The translations under genes and the position numbers were made by a program. Positions 27,347 through 36,212 of a stretch of DNA of 64,000 nucleotides are shown piece by piece. This DNA comes from Planctomycetales bacterium 71-10. Its GTDB lineage: Bacteria; Planctomycetota; Planctomycetia; Isosphaerales; Isosphaeraceae. Below the pieces are notes generated by a model. The model made no database searches. It saw only the letters and a program-made list of their open reading frames with translations, and was not told the DNA's origin. The stretch is from NCBI GenBank assembly GCA_001898385.1, contig MKTT01000098.1:12605-76604 (forward strand). Reading direction: 5' to 3'. Position 1 is the first letter of the stretch. Each line of letters opens with the position of its first letter.

Positions 27347-27565
27347 TCAGCGCGCCGGCGGTGCCGGCCTGGCCGCGGCCGCGGGGGGCGCGACGGGGAA
27401 CAGGACCGAGCCGGCCCAGGACAGGACGCCGAGGAGCACGACCCCCAGGATCAGGCTCCCCACGATCAGCCGCTTCTCGACCGGCAGCAGCGGCTCGTAC
27501 GGGATGGCGGCCATCGCCTCGCCGATCGTCTCCCGCCCCTCGGCCTCGGGTGTCGCGCCGCCCAT
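27347..27565 (-). CDS. Small single-pass membrane protein next to YeiH-type transporter
   Basis: A 72-residue protein with a soluble N-terminus, one hydrophobic segment (LIVGSLILGVVLLGVLSWAGSVLF) and a Pro/Ala tail. It starts one base after the stop codon of the YeiH-type transporter, so the two are probably translated together. It may be a transporter subunit or assembly factor; no family is recognised. Confidence 0.65.
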   Translation of the reverse strand: MGGATPEAEGRETIGEAMAAIPYEPLLPVEKRLIVGSLILGVVLLGVLSWAGSVLFPVAPPAAAARPAPPAR

Positions 27566-27566
27566 T

Positions 27567-29009
27567 TCAGAGCCCTCCGCCGATGATCGGCGGCCTCGCC
27601 CCGTGGAAGAACAGCCACGAGATCGCCAGGCCGATCCAGATGATGAAGCCCGCCAGGCTGACGACGTACACCAGCGCCAGCCGGCCGATCCCCTCCGCCC
27701 AGAGCCGCTTCAGGTCGGCCGCCATGCCGATCGTGAAGAACGTCATGGCGAAGAACAGGCCGCGCAACGGCTCCGTCCGGGCGGTCGCCGCGGAGAGGCC
27801 CCCGGCCAGGTCGGGCCTGGTCAGCGCCAGGGCGAGGAAGCCGAGGAACAGCGCGAAGTACCCCAGGACGAAGGCCGGGAACCGCTTCAGGACTTCGAGC
27901 ACCGGCGGCCTCGCCCCGGCCTCTCGCTCGATCCCGTAGGCCCAGACCAGCGACAGGACCATCGCCCAGACGCCGATGAACAGGTCGATGAACACCTTCA
28001 CCGTCGTCGTGGTCGTGAGCATCCAGCCCGGCTCGTACGCCACGCCGCCCTCCAGCGCCCGGGCGTTGATGAGGGCCTCGGTCACGGCCCCGCTCGCGAC
28101 GGCCGCGCCGTCGGTCTTGACCGCCAGGCCCATCCACGCCGCGGCCACCAGGGGCTCGTCCGACAGGAACTCGCGGGCCGCCAGCGGCAGGATCAGCAGC
28201 TCGAACACCGAGAAGATCACCACCAGCGAGGAGACCATCACCGGCACGATCGGCCGGGCGCGGATCGCCGCCCCAGTCGTGATCGCCGCCGAGACGCCGC
28301 AGATCGAGATCCCCGAGGCCAGCGGCGCCGCCCATTCCCGGCTGAACTTGAAGTACTTCCGCGCGATGAAGTAGACGAGGGCCCAGTAGATCAGGTACGC
28401 CTCCACGATCGCCGCGAAGCCGCGGAACATGATCGACGAGACGAGCCCGGACGCCGCCGCCGCCTTGACGCCGAGCCCCGCCCCCAGCAGCACGATCGCC
28501 GTCTTGATGAACCATTCCGAGCGCGCCGCCGGGGCCAGCCGGGCCGCGGACCGCGGCAGGACGTTCCCCACGAAGAGGCCCGCCAGCAGGGCGACGAGGA
28601 ACCCCGCCTCGCCGGTCAGCCCCATCGACCACGAGATCCCCATCGCCGCCCGCTTGTCCGTGGTCTGCGCGATGTACGCGTAATGCCCCAGCACCAGGCT
28701 CAGGGCGCTGAGCCAGAACACGCCCGTGAAGCCCACGGCGAACGCCTTCACGTCGAGCCGACGCAGGGCGACGCACGCCCCCAGCAACCCGAGGAGCAGC
28801 AGGTAGGTCAGGAAGAGGCTGACGACGCCCGGGAGCCCGGCGTACGCCGCCGACGCCGGCCGCACGGCGTCCCCGACGTTGAGCCAGACCTTCGGCGTCG
28901 CGACCCAGCCGAGCAGGTCCACGCCGGCCGCCGCGGGCAGCGCGATCAGCACCACGGCGATGCCGAGCCACACCGCGAACCAATCTTCCGAGTTGAACCA
29001 GGATCGCAT
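27567..29009 (-). CDS. YeiH-family putative sulfate exporter
   Basis: A 480-residue polytopic membrane protein of the YeiH/Cons_hypoth698 group, with about twelve hydrophobic helices. Family signs are LPRSAARLAPAARSEWFIKTAIVLLGAGLGVKA, GISICGVSAAITTGAAI, VKVFIDLFIGVWAMVL and AMTFFTIGMAADLK. Members are annotated as putative sulfate exporters; the true substrate is unproven. It is longer than the usual about 340-residue members because of an N-terminal extension of about 130 residues with extra helices. GGGGAAG lies six bases before the ATG. Coupled to the small membrane protein after it. Confidence 0.85.
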   Translation of the reverse strand: MRSWFNSEDWFAVWLGIAVVLIALPAAAGVDLLGWVATPKVWLNVGDAVRPASAAYAGLPGVVSLFLTYLLLLGLLGACVALRRLDVKAFAVGFTGVFWLSALSLVLGHYAYIAQTTDKRAAMGISWSMGLTGEAGFLVALLAGLFVGNVLPRSAARLAPAARSEWFIKTAIVLLGAGLGVKAAAASGLVSSIMFRGFAAIVEAYLIYWALVYFIARKYFKFSREWAAPLASGISICGVSAAITTGAAIRARPIVPVMVSSLVVIFSVFELLILPLAAREFLSDEPLVAAAWMGLAVKTDGAAVASGAVTEALINARALEGGVAYEPGWMLTTTTTVKVFIDLFIGVWAMVLSLVWAYGIEREAGARPPVLEVLKRFPAFVLGYFALFLGFLALALTRPDLAGGLSAATARTEPLRGLFFAMTFFTIGMAADLKRLWAEGIGRLALVYVVSLAGFIIWIGLAISWLFFHGARPPIIGGGL

Positions 29010-29113
29010 CGAGATCTTCCCCGGATGGGAGGCGGGAGGTCGAGTCCAGGGTGGGGGAGTCTTTTATGCAGCGCGCGACGAGCCGTGTCAAGGACCCGGG
29101 GGGGCCCGTCCGC

Positions 29114-29446
29114 TCAGGGGCCCGCCGCCGGGAACCGCTCCGGATGGCGCTCCGCGAACTTCCGATAGGCCGCGACGGCCCGCTTGATCGGCGCGGCCTT
29201 CAGCCGGGTCCCCCGGTGGCTGTAGTAATTCGCCTCGTCCCCTTCGTCGAAGTCCTCCGAGTCGACGACGTGGGGATGGACCTGCCACCAGGAATGCGAT
29301 TCCACCCAGCACTTCCGGATGTAGTCCTCCGCCTTCTCCAGCGACGAGGAGACGTGGAACTGCACCGAATCGACCCGCGACGCGTCCGGCAGGCCCATGA
29401 TCTCGTAGTGCATCACCACCCAGACGGTCCGTGCGCGACGGGGCAT
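29114..29446 (-). CDS. Conserved-looking hypothetical protein, 110 residues
   Basis: A small soluble protein rich in aromatic and charged residues (WVVMHYEIMGLPDASRVDSV, EKAEDYIRKCWVESHSWWQV, YYSHRGTRLKAAPIKRAVAA). No signal peptide or known motif is visible. GAGGAG seven bases before the ATG and ordinary codon use argue that it is a real gene. It stands alone between the transporter gene and the divergent HTH/PIN pair. I do not recognise a family. Confidence 0.6.
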   Translation of the reverse strand: MPRRARTVWVVMHYEIMGLPDASRVDSVQFHVSSSLEKAEDYIRKCWVESHSWWQVHPHVVDSEDFDEGDEANYYSHRGTRLKAAPIKRAVAAYRKFAERHPERFPAAGP

Positions 29447-29498
29447 GGGGGGCTCCTCGTGATTTGGATGACGACCCGTCCTTGCGATTTTTCGTTTA

Positions 29499-29527
29499 TT
29501 GCGATTGTGGGCGAGGTCTGTTATCCT
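29499..29527 (+). promoter_or_regulatory. Promoter of the HTH/PIN pair
   Basis: TTGCGA (29499-29504), 17 bases, then TATCCT (29522-29527), in a local AT-rich stretch. The start would be near 29534, giving a leader of about 30 bases with AAGGAGG before the ATG at 29563. Confidence 0.6.
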
Positions 29528-29562
29528 ACGATCGAAGAGGACGATAGGCGAAGGAGGCGGGC

Positions 29563-30015
29563 ATGCAACTCCTCAACGGCAACGAAGTGATCACGCCGAC
29601 GAAGGCCGATGCGGCGCTCGCGGAGGAGTCGGGGCGGAAGCTCGCGGCCCAGCTCGGCCGGGATGTCGAACTCCGCTTGAAGGTGGAGGGGAGGAGAGAG
29701 GAGCTGACTCTCCCGCCCGTCGCCTTGCAACTGCTCGTCCGCGTCCTGGACGAGTTGGGGCGGGGGAACGCGGTCGCGCTCACCCCGCTGGGCGCCGAGT
29801 TGACGACGCAGCAGGCGGCCGACCTCCTGAACGTCTCCCGCCCCCACCTGGTGAAGCTCCTTGACGAGGGGGCGATGCCGAGCCGCAAGGTGGGGACGCA
29901 TCGCCGGATCAAGCTGGTCGACCTTCTGGCTTACAAGGAAGAGACGCTCTCGAAGCGTCACGAGGCCCTCGACGAGCTCGCCGCATTGAGCCAGGAACTC
30001 GGGATGGGCTACTGA
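29563..30015 (+). CDS. Excisionase-type HTH antitoxin
   Basis: A 150-residue protein. The C-terminal part carries a MerR/excisionase-like helix-turn-helix (about residues 78-125: LTTQQAADLLNVSRPHLVKLLDEGAMPSRKVGTHRRIKLVDLLAYK). The N-terminal part is helical and unassigned. Directly downstream, three bases after the stop, is a PIN-domain nuclease, the usual arrangement for this antitoxin type. It is expected to neutralise the PIN protein and repress the shared promoter at 29499-29527. AAGGAGG is six bases or so from the ATG. Confidence 0.8.
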   Translation: MQLLNGNEVITPTKADAALAEESGRKLAAQLGRDVELRLKVEGRREELTLPPVALQLLVRVLDELGRGNAVALTPLGAELTTQQAADLLNVSRPHLVKLLDEGAMPSRKVGTHRRIKLVDLLAYKEETLSKRHEALDELAALSQELGMGY

Positions 30016-30018
30016 CCG

Positions 30019-30585
30019 GTGCCGCGAATCGCCGTCCTCGACGCCTGCGTGCTGTACCCGGCCCCGCTCCGGGATCTGCTGATGAGGCTCGCCCTGACGG
30101 GCCTGTTCCAGGCCCGCTGGACGGACGCGATCCACGACGAATGGACGCGGAACGTCGCGGCCAACCGCTCCGACATCTCGGCCGCGAGCCTCGCCCGTTG
30201 CCGCACGCTCATGGACGAACACGTCCCGGATAGTCTGGTCGTCGGCTACGAGCCGATCATCCCCGGCCTGAACCTCCCCGACCCGGACGACCGGCATGTG
30301 CTCGCCGCGGCGATCCGCGCCGGGGCGGGGGTCATCGTGACGTTCAACCTGGTCGACTTCCCGGCCTCGGCGCTTGCGGCCCATTCGGTCGAGGCGGTCC
30401 ATCCCGACGATTTCATCTCCGGCCTGTGGGGCGAATCCCCCGCCGCGGTGCTGGACGCGGTGCGCCGGCAGAGGACCGGCTTGAAGAACCCGCCGAGGTC
30501 CGCGGAGGAACTCCTGGCCACGCTCGAACGGTGCGGCCTCGTCGCGACGGTCGCCGGGCTGCGCGTCCACGCGGCCGAGATCTGA
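30019..30585 (+). CDS. PIN-domain toxin-like ribonuclease
   Basis: A 188-residue PIN-domain protein. The metal-binding acidic residues are visible: Asp8 in AVLDACVL, Glu41 in HDEWTRN, Asp91 in LPDPDDRHVLAAA, and Asn110/Asp113 in VTFNLVDFP. PIN toxins cut RNA, often tRNA. The start is GTG, three bases after the antitoxin stop, which helps keep the toxin below its antitoxin. The C-terminal third (AVLDAVRRQRTGLKNPPRSAEELLATL) is an extra helical part common in the PIN_3 group. Confidence 0.85.
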   Translation: MPRIAVLDACVLYPAPLRDLLMRLALTGLFQARWTDAIHDEWTRNVAANRSDISAASLARCRTLMDEHVPDSLVVGYEPIIPGLNLPDPDDRHVLAAAIRAGAGVIVTFNLVDFPASALAAHSVEAVHPDDFISGLWGESPAAVLDAVRRQRTGLKNPPRSAEELLATLERCGLVATVAGLRVHAAEI

Positions 30586-30586
30586 T

Positions 30587-31990
30587 TCACGCGATCAGCC
30601 CCTCCACCACGTTCCCCTTCACGTCGGTCAGGCGGAAGTCGCGGCCGGCGTGGCGGAAGGTGAGGCGGGTGTGGTCGAGGCCGAGGAGGTGCAGGACGGT
30701 GGCGTGGAGGTCATGGACGTGGACGGCGTCCTCGGCGACGTAGATGCCGTGGTCGTCGGTCGCGCCGTGGACGTGTCCGGCCTTCACGCCGCCGCCGGCC
30801 AGCCAGGTCGAGAACGCCCAGTGGTGGTGCTCGCGACCCTTAGCGTCGGCCGATTCGTGGTAGGGCGTGCGGCCGAACTCGGTGGTCCAGACGACCAGCG
30901 TGTCCTCCAGCAGCCCGCGCGACTTCAGGTCGCGGATCAGGCCGGCGACGGAACGGTCGACGTTGCGGGCGAGCGGGGCGTGGGTCTGCATGTCGCCGTG
31001 CGCGTCCCAGTTGTTCGAAGCCCCGGAGTCGATCAACTCGATGAACCGCACGCCCCGCTCGCAGAGCCGGCGCGCCACCAGGCATTGCCAGGCGAAGCCC
31101 TGCGTCGAGCCCCGTTCCAGGCCGTAGAGCTTCAAGGTGGCGTCGGTCTCGGACGCGAGGTCGAAGGCGTCGGGCGCCTCGTGCTGCATGCCGAACGCGG
31201 TCTCGAACGATCGGATCCGCGCCGACAGGCCGGGGTCGCCGCCGCGGGCCTCGGCGTGGGCGCGGTTCATCTCCTGGATCCGGGCGATCTCCCGCTCTTG
31301 CAGCCCGGCCGAGCGGAGGCGGCGGTGCAGGTCGGCGATGGGCTCCGGGCCGGGCGTCACGCGCGTCCCCTGGTGGCAGCCGGGGAGGAAGTCCGAGCCC
31401 CACGCCTGCTCGCCCGCGTAGGGCGAGTGGGGCGCGATCACGACGAACGACGGCAGGTTGCGGTTGTACGTCCCCAGGCCGTAGCTCACCCACGCGCCGA
31501 CGCTCGGCCGGGCGAACGTGATCGAGCCCGTGTGCGCCTGGAGCGTCGCCTCGTAGTGGTTCGTGTGGTCGGACTTCATCGACCGGATCACGCACAGGTC
31601 GTCCACGCAGCCGGCCATCTCCGGGAACAGCGAGCTGACCTCGATGCCGCTCTCGCCGTGCTTGGCGAACGACCAGTCGGGCCGCTTGAGGTATCGCGTG
31701 TACTTCCCGCGCCGGCCTTGCCACTCGTCGATGGTGATCGTCTTGCCGTGGTCGGCGAACAGCCGGGGCTTGGGGTCGAACGAGTCGACGTGCGAGACGC
31801 CGCCGGTCATGTACAGCATGATGACCCGCTTCGCCTTCGCCGGGAAGTGCGGGGCCCGCGGCGCGAGCGGGTCGGCGACGGATGGGCCCGCGTCGGCCGC
31901 GGAGGCGTCCGCCAGGATCCCCGAGAGCCAGAGCGAGCCCAGCCCCAGCCCCGCCGTCCGGATCGCGTCGCGCCGATTGACCTCGCCCAT
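30587..31990 (-). CDS. DUF1501 protein with Tat-type signal
   Basis: A 467-residue protein of the DUF1501 family, abundant in planctomycetes. A twin-arginine leader (NRRDAIRTAGLGLGSLWLSG) sends it folded across the membrane. The body resembles the alkaline-phosphatase/sulfatase fold: VIMLYMTGGVSHVDSFDPKP near the start, TLVVWTTEFGRTPYHES and HHHWAFSTWLAGGGVKAGH later, the last two probably metal-binding. It is always found beside a DUF1549/DUF1553 gene, as here (14 bases upstream on the same strand). The biochemical role of the pair is unknown. It converges on the PIN toxin gene, one base between stops. Confidence 0.9.
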   Translation of the reverse strand: MGEVNRRDAIRTAGLGLGSLWLSGILADASAADAGPSVADPLAPRAPHFPAKAKRVIMLYMTGGVSHVDSFDPKPRLFADHGKTITIDEWQGRRGKYTRYLKRPDWSFAKHGESGIEVSSLFPEMAGCVDDLCVIRSMKSDHTNHYEATLQAHTGSITFARPSVGAWVSYGLGTYNRNLPSFVVIAPHSPYAGEQAWGSDFLPGCHQGTRVTPGPEPIADLHRRLRSAGLQEREIARIQEMNRAHAEARGGDPGLSARIRSFETAFGMQHEAPDAFDLASETDATLKLYGLERGSTQGFAWQCLVARRLCERGVRFIELIDSGASNNWDAHGDMQTHAPLARNVDRSVAGLIRDLKSRGLLEDTLVVWTTEFGRTPYHESADAKGREHHHWAFSTWLAGGGVKAGHVHGATDDHGIYVAEDAVHVHDLHATVLHLLGLDHTRLTFRHAGRDFRLTDVKGNVVEGLIA

Positions 31991-32004
31991 CGCCTCGCCC
32001 CCGT

Positions 32005-34266
32005 TCAATCGACGTACAAGAACTCGTTGGAGCCGAACAGCACCCGCGCCAGGCTCGCCCAGGCGCGACGGTCGAGGGGCTCGGGCGGGTCGGGCTCGCC
32101 GGCCAGGTCGGCGCGGGCGGACTCGACGTGCTGGCGCATGGCGTCGACCTCGGCGGCCGTCGCCGGGCGGCCGAGCGCCAGGCGGAATGCGCGGTCGACC
32201 CGCGCGGCGGGGTCGTCGATCGCTTCGAGGCGGGCGGCCAGCCCTTCGGCCGCCTGGTGGACGAGCGGGTCGTTCAGGAAGTAGAGGGCCTGCGTCGGCA
32301 CGGTGGAGACGTTGCGGCCCCCGGTGCTGGAGTTCGGGTCGGGGCCGTCGAAGAGGCCGAGGAACGGGTGCCGCCGGATGCGCTGGGTCATCAGGTAGAC
32401 GCTGCGGCGGTCGCTGGGATACACGGCCAGGAAGGGCGTGTGCTGCGTGAAACCCCACTGGTCGACGGGAGGGAACGGGTGGGCCGGTGCGGGCGTCGGG
32501 TCGAGCCCGCCGGAGACGGCGAGCAAAGCGTCGCGGATCTCCTCGGCGTCCAGCCGGCGGCGGGCGAACCGCGAGACCTTCGCGACGTCCGGGTCGGCCT
32601 CCGCCTTCGCTGCGTCGGCCTCGCACGACTGCCGGTAAGTTGAAGACATCAAGATGCGACGGTGCATCGCCTTGGTCGACCAGCCGTCGGCCACGAACCG
32701 CGAGGCCAGCCAGTCGAGCAATTCCGGGTGCGACGGCGGCGTCCCCTTGATCCCGAAGTTGCTGGCGGTGGCGACGATCCCCCGGCCGAAGTGGTATCGC
32801 CAGATCCGGTTGACGATCACGCGGGCCGTCAGCGGGTTGTCGGGCGAGGCCAGCCACGCGGCCAGCTCGCGACGTCCGCTGCCGGCGGGGATGGACACCT
32901 TCCCGAAGACCTCCGGGATCCCGCGCGGGGCCGCCGGGCCGAGCGTCGTCGGATCCCCCCGGCGCTGGATGCGGGCGTCGGCCGGCGCGGGCGACTCGGC
33001 CACGGCGTAGGCGAGCAAGGCCGGGCCGTCGGGGCCCTCGGGGAGCGTCACGAAGTCCTTCGGCCGCTTGGTCTCCTCGCCGCCGGGGAACGGGTAGCGG
33101 GTGCTGGCGAAGACGCCGTAGAGCGCGTAGTAGTCCTTGCTGGCGACCGGGTCGAACTTGTGGTCGTGGCAGCGGGCGCACGCGATCGTCAGGCCCAGGA
33201 CCGACTTCCCCAGCGCGTCGATCGTGTCCTCGATCGTCAGGTGGTGGTAGTTCTGCGGGTCGAACCCGAACCGCCGCGAGATGGCCAGGAAGCCCGTGCC
33301 GATCACCGCCGCTCGGGCGCGCTCGGGCGGGCCCTCGGCCGCGATCAGGTCGCCGGCGACCTGCTCCTTGAGGAAGCGGTCGTACGGCAGATCGGCGTTG
33401 AAGGCGGCGATGACGTAGTCGCGATAGTGGCGAGCCTCGGGGACGGGATAGTCGGCCGTCTCCCCGGCGGTGTCGGCGTAGCGGACCAGGTCCAGCCAGC
33501 GCCGGCCCCAGCGCTCGCCGTACTGCGGCGAGGCCAGCAGGCGGTCGACCAGCTTCGCATAAGCCTCGGGCGACGGGTCGGCCTCGAAGGCGTCCACGTC
33601 CTCGGGGCTCGGCGGCAGGCCGATCAGGTCGAACGTCACGCGGCGGATCAGCGCCCGGGGGCTCGCGGGCCGCGCGGGCGACAGGCCGGCCTCCTCCAGC
33701 CTCGCCAGCACGAAGCGGTCGACGGGCGACGCCGGCCACGAAGCGTCGCGGACCTCGGGGACGGGCGGGTCGACGACCGGCCGGAACGACCAGTGCGAAC
33801 GGCCCTCGTCCAGGTCGATCGACGAGGACGCGGAAGTTTTCGGCACCGCCTCGGCCGACTCCGACGCCGAGCCCGGCCACGGCGCGCCCTGCTCGATCCA
33901 CCGGCTGAGGGCCCCGATCTCGGCCTCGTCCAGCCGCTTGTCCGGGGGCATGCGGGGCTCGTCGTGGTAGCGCACCGCGCGGACGAGGAGGCTCCCCTCC
34001 ACGTCCCCCGGCACGACCGCGGGCCCGCCGTCGCCCCCTTCCAGGATCTTCGCCCGCGAGGAGAGGTCGAGCCCGCCGCGGACCTTGGCCTTGCCTTCCT
34101 TCGCCGGCCCGCCGTGGCACGACAGGCATCGGCCGACCAGCAGCGGGCGGACGGACTTCTCGAACAGCTCCTCGGCCTCGCCGTCCGGGGGGGCTGCGCA
34201 CGCCGACGTCGCTAGCAGCCACGCCGCCAGCACCCCGGCCAGCCGCCCCGTCGTCGCAGGTCCCAT
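32005..34266 (-). CDS. Planctomycete cytochrome-c-like/DUF1549/DUF1553 protein
   Basis: A 753-residue exported protein. After a signal peptide comes a PSCyt1-type domain with a haem-binding CLSCH (Cys47, Cys50, His51) and a Met-containing EPRMPPDKRL. DUF1549 follows (WPASPVDRFVLARLEEAG ... RVTFDLIGLPPSPEDVDAF), with a second haem-like motif CARCH. DUF1553 closes it (ELAAWLASPDNPLTARVIVNRIWRYHFG ... RRLDAEEIRDALLAVSGGLD). It is therefore a probable multihaem periplasmic protein. Its partner is the downstream DUF1501 protein. ATG 34266 is chosen because the signal peptide begins there. Confidence 0.9.
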   Translation of the reverse strand: MGPATTGRLAGVLAAWLLATSACAAPPDGEAEELFEKSVRPLLVGRCLSCHGGPAKEGKAKVRGGLDLSSRAKILEGGDGGPAVVPGDVEGSLLVRAVRYHDEPRMPPDKRLDEAEIGALSRWIEQGAPWPGSASESAEAVPKTSASSSIDLDEGRSHWSFRPVVDPPVPEVRDASWPASPVDRFVLARLEEAGLSPARPASPRALIRRVTFDLIGLPPSPEDVDAFEADPSPEAYAKLVDRLLASPQYGERWGRRWLDLVRYADTAGETADYPVPEARHYRDYVIAAFNADLPYDRFLKEQVAGDLIAAEGPPERARAAVIGTGFLAISRRFGFDPQNYHHLTIEDTIDALGKSVLGLTIACARCHDHKFDPVASKDYYALYGVFASTRYPFPGGEETKRPKDFVTLPEGPDGPALLAYAVAESPAPADARIQRRGDPTTLGPAAPRGIPEVFGKVSIPAGSGRRELAAWLASPDNPLTARVIVNRIWRYHFGRGIVATASNFGIKGTPPSHPELLDWLASRFVADGWSTKAMHRRILMSSTYRQSCEADAAKAEADPDVAKVSRFARRRLDAEEIRDALLAVSGGLDPTPAPAHPFPPVDQWGFTQHTPFLAVYPSDRRSVYLMTQRIRRHPFLGLFDGPDPNSSTGGRNVSTVPTQALYFLNDPLVHQAAEGLAARLEAIDDPAARVDRAFRLALGRPATAAEVDAMRQHVESARADLAGEPDPPEPLDRRAWASLARVLFGSNEFLYVD

Positions 34267-34371
34267 GTCCGTCCGTCGCCCCAGGCCGAAGAGGAAGGCC
34301 GTCGCAGCGGACCTGAACCTACATGGCCGGGCCCAATCGTGCAACGAAAATTCAACAACGGCCGGGGCGGG

Positions 34372-34932
34372 TCACCTGGCCTTGAGCTTGATGGACCGGA
34401 TCGAGCCGTTCGTCTTCAACTCCTCGCCGAAGGACAGCTCGACGACGAACTCGGCCTTTTCGAAGCCGCGGACCTTCACCTTGGGCGGCGTCGTGTAGCC
34501 CGCGCCGGGGTCGTCGACGACGACCTCGACGAGCTTGCCGTCCTTCACGACGGCGTGAACCTTGGCGTCGCGGTGCTTCCAGAGTTCGCCGTCCTGGGGG
34601 CGGAAGCGGTAGTAGTCGGAGACCTCGTCCAGTCGCTCGTTGGTGACGCCGTGCGGGCCGAGGAGGCGCAGGAGGGCCGTCTTGTTCCGCCGGGCCTCGC
34701 CGCCGGTCGGCCCCCGGCCCTTCGCCGGAGTGACGCCGCGGAACGCCTCGCGGAAGACGTCGGTCTCGACGCCCAGCGCCGCGGCGATCAGGACGCAAGG
34801 GCGGCCGTGGTCCTTCCGGCCGATATCGTGGCCCCCGGAGAGCGCCGCGGGGACCTCCTCGCCCTTCGCGGCGCCGGCCAGGATTCCCAGGATGGAGGCG
34901 GCCAGCAGCAGCGACGGGCGAGACTTCATCAT
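34372..34932 (-). CDS. Secreted hypothetical protein, 186 residues
   Basis: An exported protein with a clear signal peptide (MMKSRPSLLLAASILGILAGAAKG). The mature part has DHGRPCVLIAAALGVETDVFREAF, NKTALLRLLGPHGVTNERLDEVSDYYRFRP and a C-terminal DDPGAGYTTPPKVKVRGF segment; the last looks like the short repeated strand seen in many planctomycete surface proteins. The function is unknown. GAGG lies five bases before the double ATG. It is on the same strand as the DUF1549 gene, 105 bases upstream of it. Confidence 0.7.
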   Translation of the reverse strand: MMKSRPSLLLAASILGILAGAAKGEEVPAALSGGHDIGRKDHGRPCVLIAAALGVETDVFREAFRGVTPAKGRGPTGGEARRNKTALLRLLGPHGVTNERLDEVSDYYRFRPQDGELWKHRDAKVHAVVKDGKLVEVVVDDPGAGYTTPPKVKVRGFEKAEFVVELSFGEELKTNGSIRSIKLKAR

Positions 34933-35021
34933 CGGGGCCTCGGGGGCTGGGCGGTGGATGGAGACGTGAAGGACGTCGTCCCGTCATTCGCCGCCGCCGG
35001 TCGGATCTTGGGGCGATGTCG

Positions 35022-36212
35022 TCACGGCTTCGGCGCGTTCGAGATGCCGACGGTCGGCTGCTCCGCGTCCTTCCCCTGCGCCGCGATCGGCCCGAAGGTC
35101 TTGCGGGCGGCCTCCTCGAACGCGGGGATGGCGGCCTCGCCCCCCTTCGCCCAGCCCTGGTGCTGGCCGAGGAAGACGGTGATGAGCCGTCGCTTGCGAT
35201 CGTAGGCCGAGTTCGTGCCGTAGGCCCCGCCGTGGGTGAAGACGTCGCCGTTGGAGCCGATGCCGAAGCCGTAGTTCGCGCGGGCCTCGCCGGATTGATC
35301 GGCCGTCATCGCCCGCACGGCGGCTTCCGACAGGATGCGGCGGCCCTCGAAGACGCCGTCGTTCGCGAGCATCTGGTAGAACCGGCGGACGTCGTCGGCC
35401 GTCGCGAACAGCCCGCCGGCCGGCATGGGCTCGCGATCGGGCGCGTCGAGCGGGTACTTCAACTGGTCGATGGGCGTCTCTTCCAGGCCGTGTTCGCCCG
35501 GCCTGTACGACTTCGCCACGCGGGCCAGCCGGTCGCCGGACGGGCGGAACGTGGCGTCGGCCATCCCCAGGGGCTTGAACAGGCGCTCGGCCAGGAACGC
35601 CTCATAGGGCTGGCCGCTCGCGACCTCGATGATCCGGCCGGCCGTGTTGATGCCGGCGTTGGAGTACTGGAACTTCGTCCCGGGCTCGAACGAGAGCGGG
35701 AGCTTGGCGTAGCTCCGGACGCGGTCGGCCAGCGGGAACAGGTCGAGCGTCGGCGCCTCCATCGGCGACTTGAACGGCAGGCCGCTGGTGTGGGTGAGGA
35801 CGTCGCGGACCAGGACCGGACACTTCGGCGCGACGGCCGACGGGCCCTCGCCGACGCGGACCTCGGCGAACTCCGGGATGTACTTCGCGACCGGCGCGTC
35901 GACGTCCACCTTCCCCTCGTCCACCAGGATCATCAAGGCCGCGCCGGTGATCGGCTTGGACTGCGACGCGATCCAGAAGACGGCGTCCGTCGTCATCGGC
36001 GTCTTCGCGGCGACGTCCGCCCAGCCGACGGCCTGCACGTCCAGCACCGTCTCCGGCGTGGCGACCAGCGTCACCGCCCCGGCGATCCGCCCATCCTCGA
36101 CGAACGGCCGCAACTTCGCCGCGACCGGCGACCCGTCGTCCGCGAAGGCCGCGGCGGCGGCGAGGACGAACCCGAACGATAGGGCGATGCAACGGAGAGG
36201 CGATGGTCTCAT
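35022..36212 (-). CDS. Class C beta-lactamase-type serine hydrolase
   Basis: A 396-residue exported protein of the beta-lactamase class C/penicillin-binding/esterase EstB family. A signal peptide (SFGFVLAAAAAFA) is followed by the catalytic Ser83-x-x-Lys86 (SQSK), Tyr183-Ser-Asn185 (YSNAG) and a late HGG (THGGAYG) in place of KTG. Such proteins are more often esterases, D-aminopeptidases or transpeptidase-like than true beta-lactamases. Its ATG overlaps the stop of the preceding membrane protein gene (ATGA), with GAGG six bases upstream. The substrate is unknown. Confidence 0.88.
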   Translation of the reverse strand: MRPSPLRCIALSFGFVLAAAAAFADDGSPVAAKLRPFVEDGRIAGAVTLVATPETVLDVQAVGWADVAAKTPMTTDAVFWIASQSKPITGAALMILVDEGKVDVDAPVAKYIPEFAEVRVGEGPSAVAPKCPVLVRDVLTHTSGLPFKSPMEAPTLDLFPLADRVRSYAKLPLSFEPGTKFQYSNAGINTAGRIIEVASGQPYEAFLAERLFKPLGMADATFRPSGDRLARVAKSYRPGEHGLEETPIDQLKYPLDAPDREPMPAGGLFATADDVRRFYQMLANDGVFEGRRILSEAAVRAMTADQSGEARANYGFGIGSNGDVFTHGGAYGTNSAYDRKRRLITVFLGQHQGWAKGGEAAIPAFEEAARKTFGPIAAQGKDAEQPTVGISNAPKP

